64,000 nucleotides of DNA from Triangularia verruculosa (GCA_033296885.1 MU863919.1:124001-188000); one strand, 5' to 3'; shown: positions 1 to 9,164, counted from the stretch's first letter. Numbers and translations: made by a program. Notes: generated by a model not told the origin, from the sequence alone.

Positions 1-1
1 C

Positions 2-394
2 TTCACCATCCGCTCCCACTTCCGCGCTCAAAAAGACCGCGTAGGCAACATGTTCGAGGCCATTGAAAACGCCCTCCCTTCCCACCGACGAGTCGTGAAC
101 AACGTCCAATACGACGCCTGGCAGCACCAGGATCTGCGCCGCCGGTGGAACGAGTTCATGAACAGCAAGTTCTACCTCGGGCAGGCGAAAACGATGAAGG
201 TGATTAATGAGTTTTTGCCGGTACTTCAGGAGGCGTGGGCGGATGACGGGCGGCGGAGGGCGGCGGAGGACCAGCCTGGTGATAGTGGCGATACACTGGC
301 CGACAAGCAGAGGATGAGGGATCTGATTGATGATATTGATGCGCTTGCTGATAGGATGAGGACGTTGCCTGCGTGGATTAACCCGTTTGCTTGA
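2..394 (+). CDS. C-terminal part of an unknown protein (5' end outside window)
   Basis: An open frame runs from base 2 to a TGA at 392-394 and has no stop before the window edge, so the gene begins outside. The visible 130 residues are charged and helix-prone, with an Arg/Ala/Asp/Glu-rich stretch (DDGRRRAAEDQPGD) and a predicted coiled segment near the end (KQRMRDLIDDIDALADRMR), and finish WINPFA. The first in-frame Met is at 50, but the frame continues naturally upstream (FTIRSHFRAQKDRVGN), so 50 is not the start. Codon use shows the C-rich to G-rich change along the gene seen in clear genes elsewhere in the window, which supports coding. I do not recognise the family. Confidence 0.6.
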   Translation, partial: FTIRSHFRAQKDRVGNMFEAIENALPSHRRVVNNVQYDAWQHQDLRRRWNEFMNSKFYLGQAKTMKVINEFLPVLQEAWADDGRRRAAEDQPGDSGDTLADKQRMRDLIDDIDALADRMRTLPAWINPFA

Positions 395-825
395 GAGCAG
401 AGCTTAAAGTTGTGTATCGAGAGAGGGTTAGGGTTAATATGTGTAGCCCCTTGGATTTCTTGAAACTTCCAGTTCAGCTACTTGCTCTTAACTCGACACC
501 TACGGAGTAGAATCTGGATACCTACAGAGTGCTGAAAACGACATTGGATATAATGCAACCTTCTTCACTGTCAAAATGGGCCCACAAATACTTGGAAGTA
601 GCCAATGCGGCTTGTGGGTCCTGTGGGTCCTCTGGGGCCCACTGAACAGACTTGACAAGAAAGAGATGTGGTCCGTCCATTGGATGGAAACTGTGGAGCA
701 CGATGCACGATTGGCATTCCCTCCCTGTGCACTCACAGCCATCCATTCCTCACACGTCACTGCATCTCGAGACCTTTTCCTCCAGACACATAATCAGGAC
801 CTCGCCCCCCCCCGTTCTCATTGCC
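395..825. other. Intergenic, promoter side of the DUF7924-like gene
   Basis: No open frame here looks like protein. The last 60 bases before the next ATG are C-rich, including a run of nine C, as expected of a fungal 5' leader. No TATA box is evident. Confidence 0.5.
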
Positions 826-2493
826 ATGGCCCACACTCGGGCCCAAACAGCGGCCCAAAGGGCGCTCCCATCGCCGACGTCAAATAATCAAGGTACTTGT
901 TCTTCGCAGCGCCAAAAGACATCTCCCGCTGATGATTGCAGAAAATCTACCCCAGTGCGCCAAACGCGATCTACGTCTAACTACACGCAGTGAGGCGCCG
1001 GCCCCGCAAGTATGCCCTCTCTCTTTTATATTATATGGTCCATAAGCTAAGTAAGGCCATGGGATCCATAGGAACAACCAGCGCCTATCCAGAGCAAAGG
1101 GCACAAGCGCAAGCACTCAATCGAACACACATTCGACGCAGACCCAGACCCGGACCCGAAGCGACCACGGACATCACCGTCACGCCCTACTGAACACGCG
1201 TTTAGCGAGCCAGCGATTGGCAGCGGCGCCTACAAACACACCAGCCCAGTTGCTTTCTGGGTGAAGGAGGGGCGTTGGCCAGAGGAGCATGACTGGCCGG
1301 AAGAGACCTCGGAGACAGACTTGACCATGGACCGTCTACTTGCACGGAAGAAATACTCGCCCAGTCTGCGGAAGCGGTCACTCTCTGCCACATCCACGAC
1401 ACCCAGTGACCAGAAGCCGAGGGAGGAGAAGAGTGCGCCGTATAGGGACGTGCGGTACCCGCTCCTACTCGAGACCAAGGGCTCATATATGGACATTTCT
1501 GAGCTTGGTATCACAAATGCGAGCAAGCATCTTGTCAGGGACCTCCTCAGTGGCGATCAACCAGTCCCCAAGGAGACGCTTTTCGACGACGATATCTTCG
1601 TGCATACCTGTCGCAACCTCAGGAATAAGAATGAGGCGAGGATCATTCAAGACATCTCAAGACTTATTGTTCCTTCGGCGGAATCGCTCATGCTCCGGAA
1701 CAAGAAATATAAACACCTTGTTGAGAGCGTCAACGAAGGGTGGAACAACTCGATTCCGCTCACCGGCACCCGTCCTCAGCCTGACTACTCTGTCGGGTTC
1801 AGGCGAAATGCGTTCACCGAGGACCAGCTCGCCAAGTTGTCACCGTTCATTGGCGACTTCATCGCCGGAGATCAGTCTTTCTTCATGGCCACGTATTACA
1901 TGTACTTCCCGTTCCTGACCTGCGAGGTGAAGTGCGGCGCCGCTGGGCTCGACATCGCAGACCGGCAGAACGCCCACAGCATGACCCTTGCGGTACGGGG
2001 CATCGTCGAGCTCTTCCGTGCTGTCAATTGCGAGGATAAGGTCAACCAGAAGATCCTTGCCTTTTCTGTCTCGCATAACCATGCCTCGGTCCGGATCTAC
2101 GGCCACTACCCGGTAATAGCTGGGGAAGACATCAAGTACTACTGCCATCCGATCCACAGTTTCGACATCACCGCGGTTGACGGACAGCACAAGTGGACGG
2201 CATATCGATTCACGAAGAACGTCTACGATATATGGATGCCCAAGCATTTCGAGGACATCTGCTCTGCCATCGACCAGCTGCCGTCGAATTTGGACCTTGA
2301 TGTCCCGCCGCTTTCCGAGGCGACTGGGCTTTCCCAGAATTTAGGTAATTTGATGCGGTCAGATGCCAGGTGCGCTTCTATACCTGACGAGCGGGGCAGC
2401 CTGTCGAGCAATGCCGAGCAGCAAGCGGTGACTCCAGGCACCTCATTCAGTGAGCCGAAGAGGAGGAGAGGATTAGTTCCGGAAGGGCTATAA
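826..2493 (+). CDS. DUF7924-like protein with PD-(D/E)XK-type signature (three exons)
   Basis: Proposed exons are 826-892, 942-1009 and 1072-2493, giving 518 residues. Intron 1 (893-941, 49 nt, GTACTT...GCAG) and intron 2 (1010-1071, 62 nt, GTATGC...ATAG, branch GCTAAG) keep the frame, and the start ATG sits in a good context (TTGCCATGG). Without intron 1 the frame stops at 991. The N-terminal ~120 residues are basic and low-complexity with KRPR-type nuclear-localisation runs. The C-terminal half has the pattern I associate with fungal DUF7924: PDYSVGF (Asp283), then FLTCEVKCG (Glu330, Lys332), then a DRQNAHS segment. The spacing of Asp and Glu-x-Lys resembles PD-(D/E)XK nuclease-fold active sites. 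The function is unknown; nuclease activity is an inference. The family tends to be lineage-expanded in Sordariomycetes. The tail ends in a basic KRRRG stretch. Confidence 0.7.
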
Positions 2494-3281
2494 GATGTTG
2501 GCGCACGATTGCTTCAAGGCTTCCGTCAAGGAATTCGCAAGATAACATTCTCGTACACCTTTCGTGACGCCGTTGAACCCTCTGGCCCTGGAAACAGCCA
2601 CATTATACAGAGAATTCTCTTACCCTTATACATTTATAATCACATGATAGGCTAGCCACACTACACTGAACTAAAGGGTGACATTAACCGATTGCCGTTC
2701 CAGGAATCTCACCGCCCTGCTAAATTTTTCTGTTGATATAATTAGAAAATTAAAAGCAGAGTATAAACTCTTTATGCACCTTCATTTCATTACGGTAGGT
2801 ATAAAAAGTTTGTACCTGCCATGCCTTTTTAGAGTTGCCCATCCTCGCAGTGATGCTATATAAGGGCCGGACTAGTACTTATGTGGGTAACTATTAGGGA
2901 CTCCCTGATGTATGTTTTTGATTCTTTAATGATTTTTCTTTTTTCTCCTTCCCGTTTCCTTGGATTTTTGCCAACAACCATCAAATAGAGGGCGTTGGGG
3001 GACCTTCCACGGGTCACGAGTGGTGGGTAAGTAGGTAACTATCCCCTAGACAAGCAATCGGAGACTGGCTTAACCAGATGATCCAATCCTCTTTTTAGAC
3101 AGGGCAGTCAGTTTTTGACAAGACAGTCACAGTTTCGTTCACAACACAAAGCACACAGTTCTCGCACAGAATATTTCATCAAGAAAAAGAATTTATTATT
3201 TTTGTTATGGTTTGATCATCACCCTTACTCACCTCCCACCAGGGGAGAGGGGGGAGCTTACTTGCAACACACTACCTTATC
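2494..3281. other. Intergenic, AT-rich, between convergent genes
   Basis: Nothing coding is supported. It carries the 3' flanks of the upstream gene and of the minus-strand small gene that ends at 3282. The stretch 3195-3260 (ATCATCACCCTTACT, then CCCACCAGGGGAG) has a weak counterpart at 6090-6160, relevant to the decayed copy proposed there. Confidence 0.5.
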
Positions 3282-3491
3282 TTAGATATATCTCCTGTTC
3301 TTCCCGTAACGGCGGGCCATCCACTCCAGGTGATGGAGGTAGCAGCGCTCGGCGGCGAGGTACCTCCAGATGACCACCTGCTCTTTGTCGGGACATGGGT
3401 CACCGAGGACGTGCCCGCATGTGTGGACGCAGACGGGGTCCTCCTTGATGTCGCAGCCGCACCGCCAGTAGTAGGAGGCGAAGGTGCACAT
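3282..3491 (-). CDS. Small cysteine-containing protein, Met-Cys family (intact)
   Basis: This 69-residue frame starts MCTFASYYWRCGC and has cysteines at 2, 11, 13, 21, 25, 33 and 50. It shares the start MCT-aromatic-x-x-YY-x-x-CGC with the gene at 5412. There is no signal peptide or membrane segment; the C-terminus is basic (RRYGKNRRYI). A TATA box lies about 120 bases upstream (3609-3617, minus strand), followed by a CT-rich leader, as in its neighbours. The leader contains a perfect splice-donor string (CAGGTAAGTA, around 3535-3544), but the nearest acceptor gives only a 38-nt intron, so a leader intron is doubtful. I know of short fungal proteins beginning MC with an early CxCG but of no demonstrated function; zinc binding or disulphides are possible. 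Confidence 0.55.
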   Translation of the reverse strand: MCTFASYYWRCGCDIKEDPVCVHTCGHVLGDPCPDKEQVVIWRYLAAERCYLHHLEWMARRYGKNRRYI

Positions 3492-3608
3492 GGTGCCGTA
3501 TTTCTGGTGGGTGGGTGGGGGAAAGAAAAGGATATACTTACCTGCCTGAGGTAATTGAGATGATGATGATGATGAGAGGGGTGGTGAGATGGGCGAGGGG
3601 GTGGGTGG

Positions 3609-3617
3609 TTATATACC
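3609..3617 (-). promoter_or_regulatory. TATA box of small gene 3282-3491
   Basis: GGTATATAA on the minus strand, 118 bases upstream of the ATG, followed by a pyrimidine-rich leader. The same spacing and layout recur for the other small genes at 4529, 5412 and 9022. Confidence 0.55.
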
Positions 3618-4375
3618 TAATTTTGGAACTATGAGTGAGAATAAGTTGACAATGGATTGTCGATTAGACTAGACCAGTGGTCCGCAGTTGCTTTCTTTGT
3701 CCGTTCTGTTCTCGTTTTTTATATTCTCTGAATTATGGCCTTGTTCTTTGACTAGCAGTACGAAAATAACGACTCTAACAAAGAATGCCTGACAAGGCCT
3801 TGTTTCTTTTTATTGGGAGCATACAACAAAGCCATCTAGTAATCCGGGAGGCCTGATACGCCTTTCTAGGTAAGTTGGATATGATCGATGATGGAATCGT
3901 TATCAGTGTGAGCTCTCCAAGCAGCTATTTTGAGAGGCAGACGGCTATCACTATCTCCATTGTCAAATTCAAATAAATCGACAAGTCTATATGAAGCTTG
4001 CCGATGTTGGTTCAGTTACCAGGGACACTCTAAAAAGATTTGAATGCACCTTAGACAGATATTAGAATCTCGTTGAGCTGGAAATAGTGATGCTTCTTGT
4101 TGGATGATGATACTAGTTTACTCGGCATAAGAATGTCAAGTTGTTTACTTACCTAGGTACCTACGTAACTGAGATGGAATCATGAGCTATACAGACTGCT
4201 AAAATTACCTGAAATTGATTCAATATCAAGGATGTGTGAACAGGCATATCATGCTGTTGAAAAAAGCCTACTTCAAGTAACAAAAGAATTGTTAACCCAA
4301 CATGACTTTTCATAATGCTATTGTCTCAACACTACCCTTATTATACGCAACGCAAACACTCCTAGTATCCTGGTC
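3618..4375. other. AT-rich intergenic between two divergent small genes
   Basis: No credible coding sequence. It contains one short TACCTAGGTACCTACG tract near 4151-4167, of the type dispersed through the window, and otherwise serves as the shared upstream region of the minus-strand gene at 3491 and the plus-strand gene at 4529. Confidence 0.45.
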
Positions 4376-4382
4376 TATTTAA
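4376..4382 (+). promoter_or_regulatory. TATA-like box of the amber-interrupted small gene
   Basis: TATTTAA, 147 bases before the ATG at 4529, followed by a C-rich leader almost free of G, typical of strong fungal promoters. It suggests the locus may still be transcribed even though codon 4 is a stop. Confidence 0.45.
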
Positions 4383-4528
4383 CCACCCATCCCCCTTCCC
4401 ATCATCAACCTCAACTTTCTTATCGTCACCACAAGCCTTCCAGCAAAAGACTTGAACAACACACCACTCTACTAATCTCCCACAGCAAACTATCAACTAC
4501 CAACTACCACAACCACACCATCTTCAGG

Positions 4529-4759
4529 ATGTGCAACTAGGTTGATCACACCTGTTCCTGCGGCCGGAGGGCTGCCCGTCCTGCTGAGCTTACCCGGAGG
4601 TGTTTTCTTGTCCGTTTGGGCTTCCGCTGCCGTGGCCCCCGGGTTATCAACCGCCGGTTGACCACCCCCTGCCCTGGAGACGAGGCACATCTTGATTATA
4701 TTGTTTCTTTACCTCTTAATCCACGGGAGCTGAGAGCGTTGACGGAAATGAATTGGTAA
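4529..4759 (+). pseudogene. Met-Cys small protein gene interrupted by an amber codon at codon 4
   Basis: Reading from the ATG at 4529 gives Met-Cys-Asn, then TAG (4538-4540), and then, in the same frame, 72 codons without another stop up to TAA at 4757-4759. The open part begins VDHTCSCGRRAARP and has cysteines (in the full frame) at 2, 9, 11, 25, 34 and 49, so the start M-C-N-x(5)-C-x-C-G matches the layout of the intact small genes at 3282-3491 and 5412-5588. A TATA-like box and C-rich leader precede it. A single C-to-T change in a CAG codon would explain the stop, but that is inference. The tail after residue ~51 (HLDYIVSLPLN...) may be non-homologous read-through. Alternatives: a recent null allele, stop-codon read-through, or a real start elsewhere. 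A 65-residue minus-strand frame in the same place is taken as a shadow. Confidence 0.5.
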
Positions 4760-5268
4760 ATAAGGTATGGTAATTGCTGGGCGTGGTTACCTAGTCTTGG
4801 AAGAAACAATAGTAACAATATACACTCTTTTTTTCCCCTGAATTTTGGTTGTACTTTGCCCTGTGAATGTACCAAGAAAATGAGCCACAATATCTAGTAC
4901 TGATGCTCTCTCAAAAAAGACCACACACTTCTATCGGGAGGGTAGATATAAGGCGAGTATGTCTATGGAGGCTGAACTTTTAAGTGTCAAGCTCTTAGCT
5001 ACCTGCATCTGGTAGGTAGCCGAAGAGGTGAGATAGGATGATGACTGTGCACCTACCTGTATTTGTGACATTTACGACGCTTAAAAGATTCATCAGCCTA
5101 CTCTGCTATACGCTCCTATTTTTGTACGCCTTCAGCACTAGAAGAAAAGAAACAAAGCAATTGTCGAATCTGTCTTTCTCGATGCTGCTATTTCTAGAAC
5201 CCAAAGTCAAAGAAACTGGAAATAAACAAAGCTTTTCTCATATTCTAGAACGCCATTGTTCCAGAGAC
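4760..5268. other. Intergenic between small genes
   Basis: AT-rich, with no frame I would call. It ends at the TATA box of the next small gene. Confidence 0.45.
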
Positions 5269-5276
5269 TATATAAA
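5269..5276 (+). promoter_or_regulatory. TATA box of small gene 5412-5588
   Basis: TATATAAA, 136 bases before the ATG and followed by a C/T/A leader. The leader contains CAGGTAAGTAAG at 5338-5349, a strong donor string with no AG between it and the ATG, so any intron using it would have to remove the start codon. Confidence 0.6.
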
Positions 5277-5411
5277 CCCCCGCCTCCATCCCCCATATAA
5301 CTTTCATTTTATCATCATCACCATCATCTCTTATTTACAGGTAAGTAAGTCACCACCACATCATCTCTCTCCCTCTCTCACAACACCTTCCCCACACCCA
5401 CAACAACCAAC

Positions 5412-5588
5412 ATGTGTACTTACACCCAGTACTACTACGACTGCGGCTGCAAAGTCCCCTGTCCTCTGGTCCGCACTGAGGTCTGCGCAAATGTGGCTAA
5501 GGGCCTCTGCGAGTGCCTGAAGTCGGTAGCTGTGTCTGTGTATCTTATATCTCGCTGTGAGAGGCATGAGAGTGATAGCTTTTGGTAA
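5412..5588 (+). CDS. Small cysteine-rich protein, Met-Cys family (intact)
   Basis: This 58-residue protein begins MCTYTQYYYDCGCKVPC and ends DSFW, with cysteines at 2, 11, 13, 17, 25, 33, 35 and 49. It is a clear relative of the minus-strand gene at 3282-3491 through the start MCT-aromatic-x-x-YY-x-x-CGC, and both have a TATA box 120-140 bases upstream and a donor-like CAGGTAAGTA in the leader. There is no signal peptide. The frame is only 58 codons, but the promoter layout and conserved cysteine start make it credible. The function is unknown. A donor-like GGTAAGT overlaps the stop codon region (5583-5590), so a longer spliced product cannot be excluded. Confidence 0.55.
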   Translation: MCTYTQYYYDCGCKVPCPLVRTEVCANVAKGLCECLKSVAVSVYLISRCERHESDSFW

Positions 5589-6069
5589 GTCTTGTAGGAG
5601 TTGTGTCTGAGACATGACTGGTAGGTACTGACTAGTTTACTAATAGCTTCCCCTGGTGGGAGGTGTGGTGGGGGTGGTGATCGAAATTAATACTTTTTTC
5701 CTAGGAAACTTTGTGTGTTCTGTTGGTTGTCTTTGTGAGTGACTACCTCTCACCTACAGTAAGGAACTCTGTTTAAGTCGTGTATACCTGAGACAGACAG
5801 AAATCCAGTCTTCAAAGCGTTTTATTCTATCCTCATGTATCTGGTTATTGGCTTGCAGTCTGTTCTCGCAGCATCCTAACATGACGATTCCGCACAGTTA
5901 CAGCCTGGTAACGAAGATAGATGCCTACCTTGTAGTCAAAGCCCGTATGTACTCCGCCTCACAAAGACAACGACAAAGAGACTAGACCTAAAGCCATAAC
6001 CCACCACACAATAACAACCACAATCACAAACAAAAAGAATCATAGATACTAAGTATGTACCAAGAATTT

Positions 6070-6330
6070 CCACTGGAAAAATATTTTTATTACTTTCTGG
6101 ATCATCACCATACCACTTACCTACCTTCCTTACTTACCTCTCCCAACCACCCTTCCACCAGGGAAGGACACACTACCAACCATTCACCTTACTTCCCACC
6201 CTTCCGATACCTAGGTTTGTTGCCTACCAGGTACCTTGTCTTAGGGAGGATCGCTTTGTCGAAGATGCAGTTACTTTGCTGGAGATCCGAATGCTTTGCT
6301 ACATGAGTAATGGATTGTCTAGGAACAATA
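6070..6330 (-). pseudogene. Possible decayed copy of the Met-Cys small gene
   Basis: On the minus strand a frame reads FDKAILPKTRYLV, then PRYRKGGK and a stop, which can be aligned with PDKEQVVIWRYLAA...RRYGKNRR at the end of the intact gene at 3282-3491. The flank on the 3' side shares ATCATCACC and CCACCAGGGAAGG-like stretches with 3200-3260, and AATGGATTGTC at 6308-6318 recurs at 3650-3660 beyond the promoter of the intact gene. The N-terminal part with the MC start is missing. Each match is short, so this is a tentative reading. Confidence 0.25.
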
Positions 6331-6372
6331 CCTTTGTGAAGGTCCTTCCTGTGACTTTACAGGTTCTTTGGG

Positions 6373-6441
6373 ACCCATACCTACCTACCTACCTAAGCTT
6401 ACCTAGGTACCTACCTAGGCAATTAGATAGGTACCTTACCT
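6373..6441. repeat. TACCTAGG palindromic tract
   Basis: A run of overlapping ACCTACCTACC, ACCTAGGTACCT and ACCTAGG units. Shorter tracts of the same kind occur at about 4151, 12277, 26848 and 46933, always in intergenic DNA. Confidence 0.7.
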
Positions 6442-6813
6442 AACCTCAGGAGCAGAGTCAGATTATGGTCGTCTTACTGCCTTATATTCGGAGGTCTGTA
6501 TCGCGAGTAACAGTCTCTCTTTTTTGTCCAAGGAGTAGTAGGTGGACAAGGCTGAAGGAGCTGCTTCCTCTGGGCCAGGACTACCAATCAAATCAAGGTA
6601 ACTTGGGGCGAGGCCTAGGCTCCATGATAGCAAGGTGGTCTTAGGCAGGTATGTGGGGCAGCCTTACGAGGCCTCAGATAGGGCCGTGGATGTTGGCCTT
6701 CAAATGCAGCTCGAGGTATTCTACAAGCCAATGAAGACTAGGTGGTATTGTCTTCAATCTTCACCGTTTATGATTTTACATTCCTCTTTTTTCAAGAACT
6801 ATAACGTACCTCG

Positions 6814-8745
6814 ATGGATGTCCCAATAAACCCCGCCTCGCTTGTCTGCGAAAATGACCTGAAGACCATCTTTTCGCCTGATGGCTGGAAGTCTCTTCTG
6901 AAGACGACGCCGGAGGACATGTATACTTATGATATCCTCTATGAAGCCATGGAAGAAGCCATCCGGCAAGGATGTACTTGGTGTGGCGAGCTCAACAGGC
7001 TTATCAAAATGCTCAGGTACCCTCCCGGCGGCCGCACCATCAGTGTCTTCGTAGGCCTTGACGACATGGACAATCACACATGGACCCCCCGCCAGAGTCA
7101 ACTGGAAGTTCGAGTCGTAATCGATGGTAGAGCAGTTACCAACTTATACCACATCTACACGACCCCAACCGACCCAGCAGCCATCTACTTCGCGGCCCGT
7201 GAACAAATAACAAACCTGTGCACCCCCGAGAGCTTTCTCTTAGCCCGAGAATGCATCAACAACTGCGTCAACTTCCACACTGCCTGCCAAAAGCCCAACC
7301 CGTCCACCCTCCTCCCAGACCGCGTCATCGACTGCTCAGACCCCGAAAACCCCAAACTCATCCTCACCCACGACAAGCAGCAAGGCATCTACCTAACCCT
7401 CAGCTATGTCTGGGGCCTCGACCAACCCCTCAAACTCCTCACCTCCAACCTCACCCACCTCCTCACCCACGGCATCCCCCTGTCTCAACTCCCCCAAACC
7501 ATCCGCGACGCCATCACCGTAACCCACTCCCTCAACCACCAATACCTCTGGATCGACGCCCTCTGCATCATCCAAGACTCCCACCCCGACAAACTCCTCC
7601 AAATCTGCCAAATGAGCCGCATCTACCGCACCAGCTACCTCACCATCATCGCCGCCTCCGCCTCCACCTCCCGAGAAGGCTTCCTTTCCCACCCCCGCTC
7701 CCCCCTTCCCCCCTCCGCCCGCGTCCCATTCTTCTCCCCCAGAAACAGTAAAACCCCAGGAATCATCTCTCTCCTCGACACCCACCAATCCTACTCCCCC
7801 AACAGCACCACCTCCGGCCTCCCCATCGAACCAATCGACACCCGCGCCTGGACCCTCCAGGAACAAGTCCTCCCCCTCCGCACCCTCACCTTCGACTCCG
7901 AGACCCTCAAATACAACTGCCAAACCGAAGCCATCAGCATAGGCCAGGCCCTCTGCCGCCCCAGCCGCGTCCGTCTCCCCCGGATCCTAGCCTTCTCAAC
8001 AGCAACATCTAACCCCCGAACAGACGAGCTCTCACCCGCCGAACAATGGGAAGCAAGAGTTGCCTGGACCGAGATCGTAGCTTCTTTTACTCTCCGGTGG
8101 CTTTCCTACGAAGGGGAAAAACTCCCCGCCATCGCCGGCGTCGCGGAGCAGTTCTCGCTTGCGACCGGAGATGCGTGTTACCTGGCGGGACTGTGGAAGA
8201 GGTCGCTGGTGCCTGATTTGCTTTGGCGGGTGGGGAGGGAGAAGGAGCTGGATCCCAAGAGCTCGAGGCCGGCGAAATATCGTGCCCCGTCGTGGTCGTG
8301 GGCGAGTGTGGAGTGGGGTGTGTATTATGATAATGCGACGAGGATGGTGGATGTGTCGAGTTATAAGCAAGTGGAGGTGGTGGATTGTTGGGTTAGTTTG
8401 GCAGCTCGGGAGGCGCCGTTTGGGGAGGTGACGGATGGTTTGCTGCGCGTCAAGGCGGCTGTTGTTGATGTGGTTTCTGTTCGCTGGGTGGATGACAGGT
8501 TCGAGGTGACGGTGGTGGATCAGGAGGGTAGGCAAACCCATATTGGAGACATCTACTTTGATGATATCAGGCCGAGAACGGGTGGAATAGCTATTGCTAT
8601 TCTTCAATGGGACGCGGACTGGAATGGAGAAGGTCTAGTGCTCGAAGAGGTGTCAGACGGACGGTTCAGAAGGATTGGTATGGTAGACGCTTACCAGGTC
8701 CAGTGGATATATAACCTAGAGGCTCAGATGATTGAGATCATTTAA
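6814..8745 (+). CDS. HET-domain protein (heterokaryon incompatibility type)
   Basis: A single-exon frame of 643 residues with the HET domain (PF06985) at about 192-352: IYLTLSYVWG (192-201), LWIDALCIIQDS (245-256), a MSRIYRTSYLTIIAA stretch (267-281) and RAWTLQEQVLPLRT (343-356). The domain is known from proteins that trigger cell death on non-self recognition in fungal hyphae. The ~190-residue N-terminal part includes a CTWC pair and the C-terminal third carries the usual RAPSWSWAS element of large HET proteins (near 490). No repeat or NACHT domain is present, so it belongs to the stand-alone class. The start ATGGATG at 6814 is the first Met. The coding strand is extremely C-rich to ~8140 and then G-rich. 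Its neighbours, small genes and broken peptide copies, suggest an accessory locus. Confidence 0.9.
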   Translation: MDVPINPASLVCENDLKTIFSPDGWKSLLKTTPEDMYTYDILYEAMEEAIRQGCTWCGELNRLIKMLRYPPGGRTISVFVGLDDMDNHTWTPRQSQLEVRVVIDGRAVTNLYHIYTTPTDPAAIYFAAREQITNLCTPESFLLARECINNCVNFHTACQKPNPSTLLPDRVIDCSDPENPKLILTHDKQQGIYLTLSYVWGLDQPLKLLTSNLTHLLTHGIPLSQLPQTIRDAITVTHSLNHQYLWIDALCIIQDSHPDKLLQICQMSRIYRTSYLTIIAASASTSREGFLSHPRSPLPPSARVPFFSPRNSKTPGIISLLDTHQSYSPNSTTSGLPIEPIDTRAWTLQEQVLPLRTLTFDSETLKYNCQTEAISIGQALCRPSRVRLPRILAFSTATSNPRTDELSPAEQWEARVAWTEIVASFTLRWLSYEGEKLPAIAGVAEQFSLATGDACYLAGLWKRSLVPDLLWRVGREKELDPKSSRPAKYRAPSWSWASVEWGVYYDNATRMVDVSSYKQVEVVDCWVSLAAREAPFGEVTDGLLRVKAAVVDVVSVRWVDDRFEVTVVDQEGRQTHIGDIYFDDIRPRTGGIAIAILQWDADWNGEGLVLEEVSDGRFRRIGMVDAYQVQWIYNLEAQMIEII

Positions 8746-8751
8746 ATGAAT

Positions 8752-8890
8752 GCAAATATATCTTTACAACATGCCGATCACCAAGATTACCTAAGGTCCC
8801 CAAGTGCTTGACACATGAGAACTAATACCTACACCTAATCTCCCGATCAAACTATCAACGATGCTGAAGTGGCTACCGTAGCCGACGAGA
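8752..8890 (+). pseudogene. Inverted, broken copy of the 36-residue peptide gene
   Basis: From the ATG at about 8770 this reads MPITKIT and then a stop, because a few extra bases replace the TATAAGG of the intact copy. The surrounding DNA (AACATGCCGA, AAGGTCCCCAAGTGCTTGAC, CCTAATC, ATGCTGA-GTGGCT) matches the minus-strand copy 8912-9040 almost throughout, so the two form an imperfect inverted repeat with ~130-nt arms immediately downstream of the HET gene. Confidence 0.6.
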
Positions 8891-8911
8891 TGCTTTAGCA
8901 TAGTCGATATA

Positions 8912-9022
8912 TCATCTTGGCTCCGGAAGCCACTCAGCATGGTCGATATGTTTGATAGGGGGATTAGGCGTGTTGGTGCATTGTGTCAAGCACTTGGGGA
9001 CCTTATACTTGGTGGTCGGCAT
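8912..9022 (-). CDS. 36-residue peptide gene (MPTTKYK peptide)
   Basis: The minus-strand frame beginning MPTTKYKVPKCLTQCTNT and ending WLPEPR has 36 residues and two cysteines (11, 15). A longer frame to 9199 is open upstream, but a TATA box (9165-9174) lies within it, so the DNA between is better read as the 5' leader, and the ATG at 9022 fits the ATG-to-TATA spacing of the other small genes. Two further copies, both broken, begin with the same MPTTK or MPITK start (about 8770 plus strand; 9323 minus strand). There is no signal peptide. The function is unknown; possibilities are a genuine micro-peptide, or a fragment of a larger gene copied around the HET locus. Confidence 0.45.
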   Translation of the reverse strand: MPTTKYKVPKCLTQCTNTPNPPIKHIDHAEWLPEPR

Positions 9023-9164
9023 GTTGTAAGGATATATTTTGATCAGGCGTCTTAGTTGTGATGGGTCAGTCCCTTGATGGGTGAAAAGACCTGCGTAAAG
9101 AAGATGAATCGTCTGATGAAGAAGAAAGGGAAAAAACAGGTCCCTTGCCTGGGAGCGGACTCCC

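Larger units (their letters stand above)
5589..6813. other. Intergenic with decayed small-gene remnant and CCTA tracts
   Basis: No full-length gene. The section 6070-6330 resembles the 3' half and promoter edge of the minus-strand small gene (separate entry), and 6373-6441 is a TACCTAGG-rich tract. The remainder is AT-rich and leads into the HET gene, for which I see no TATA box. Confidence 0.4.

Noticed and set aside
4493..4690. 65-residue minus-strand frame beginning MCLVSRAGGG
   Set aside because: It is antisense to the plus-strand small gene at 4529, which has the family cysteine pattern, a TATA-like box and a leader; the minus-strand frame has only one cysteine.
7218..7923. Proline/arginine-rich and glycine-rich frames overlapping the HET gene
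   Set aside because: They are shadows produced by the extreme C-richness of the HET coding strand.
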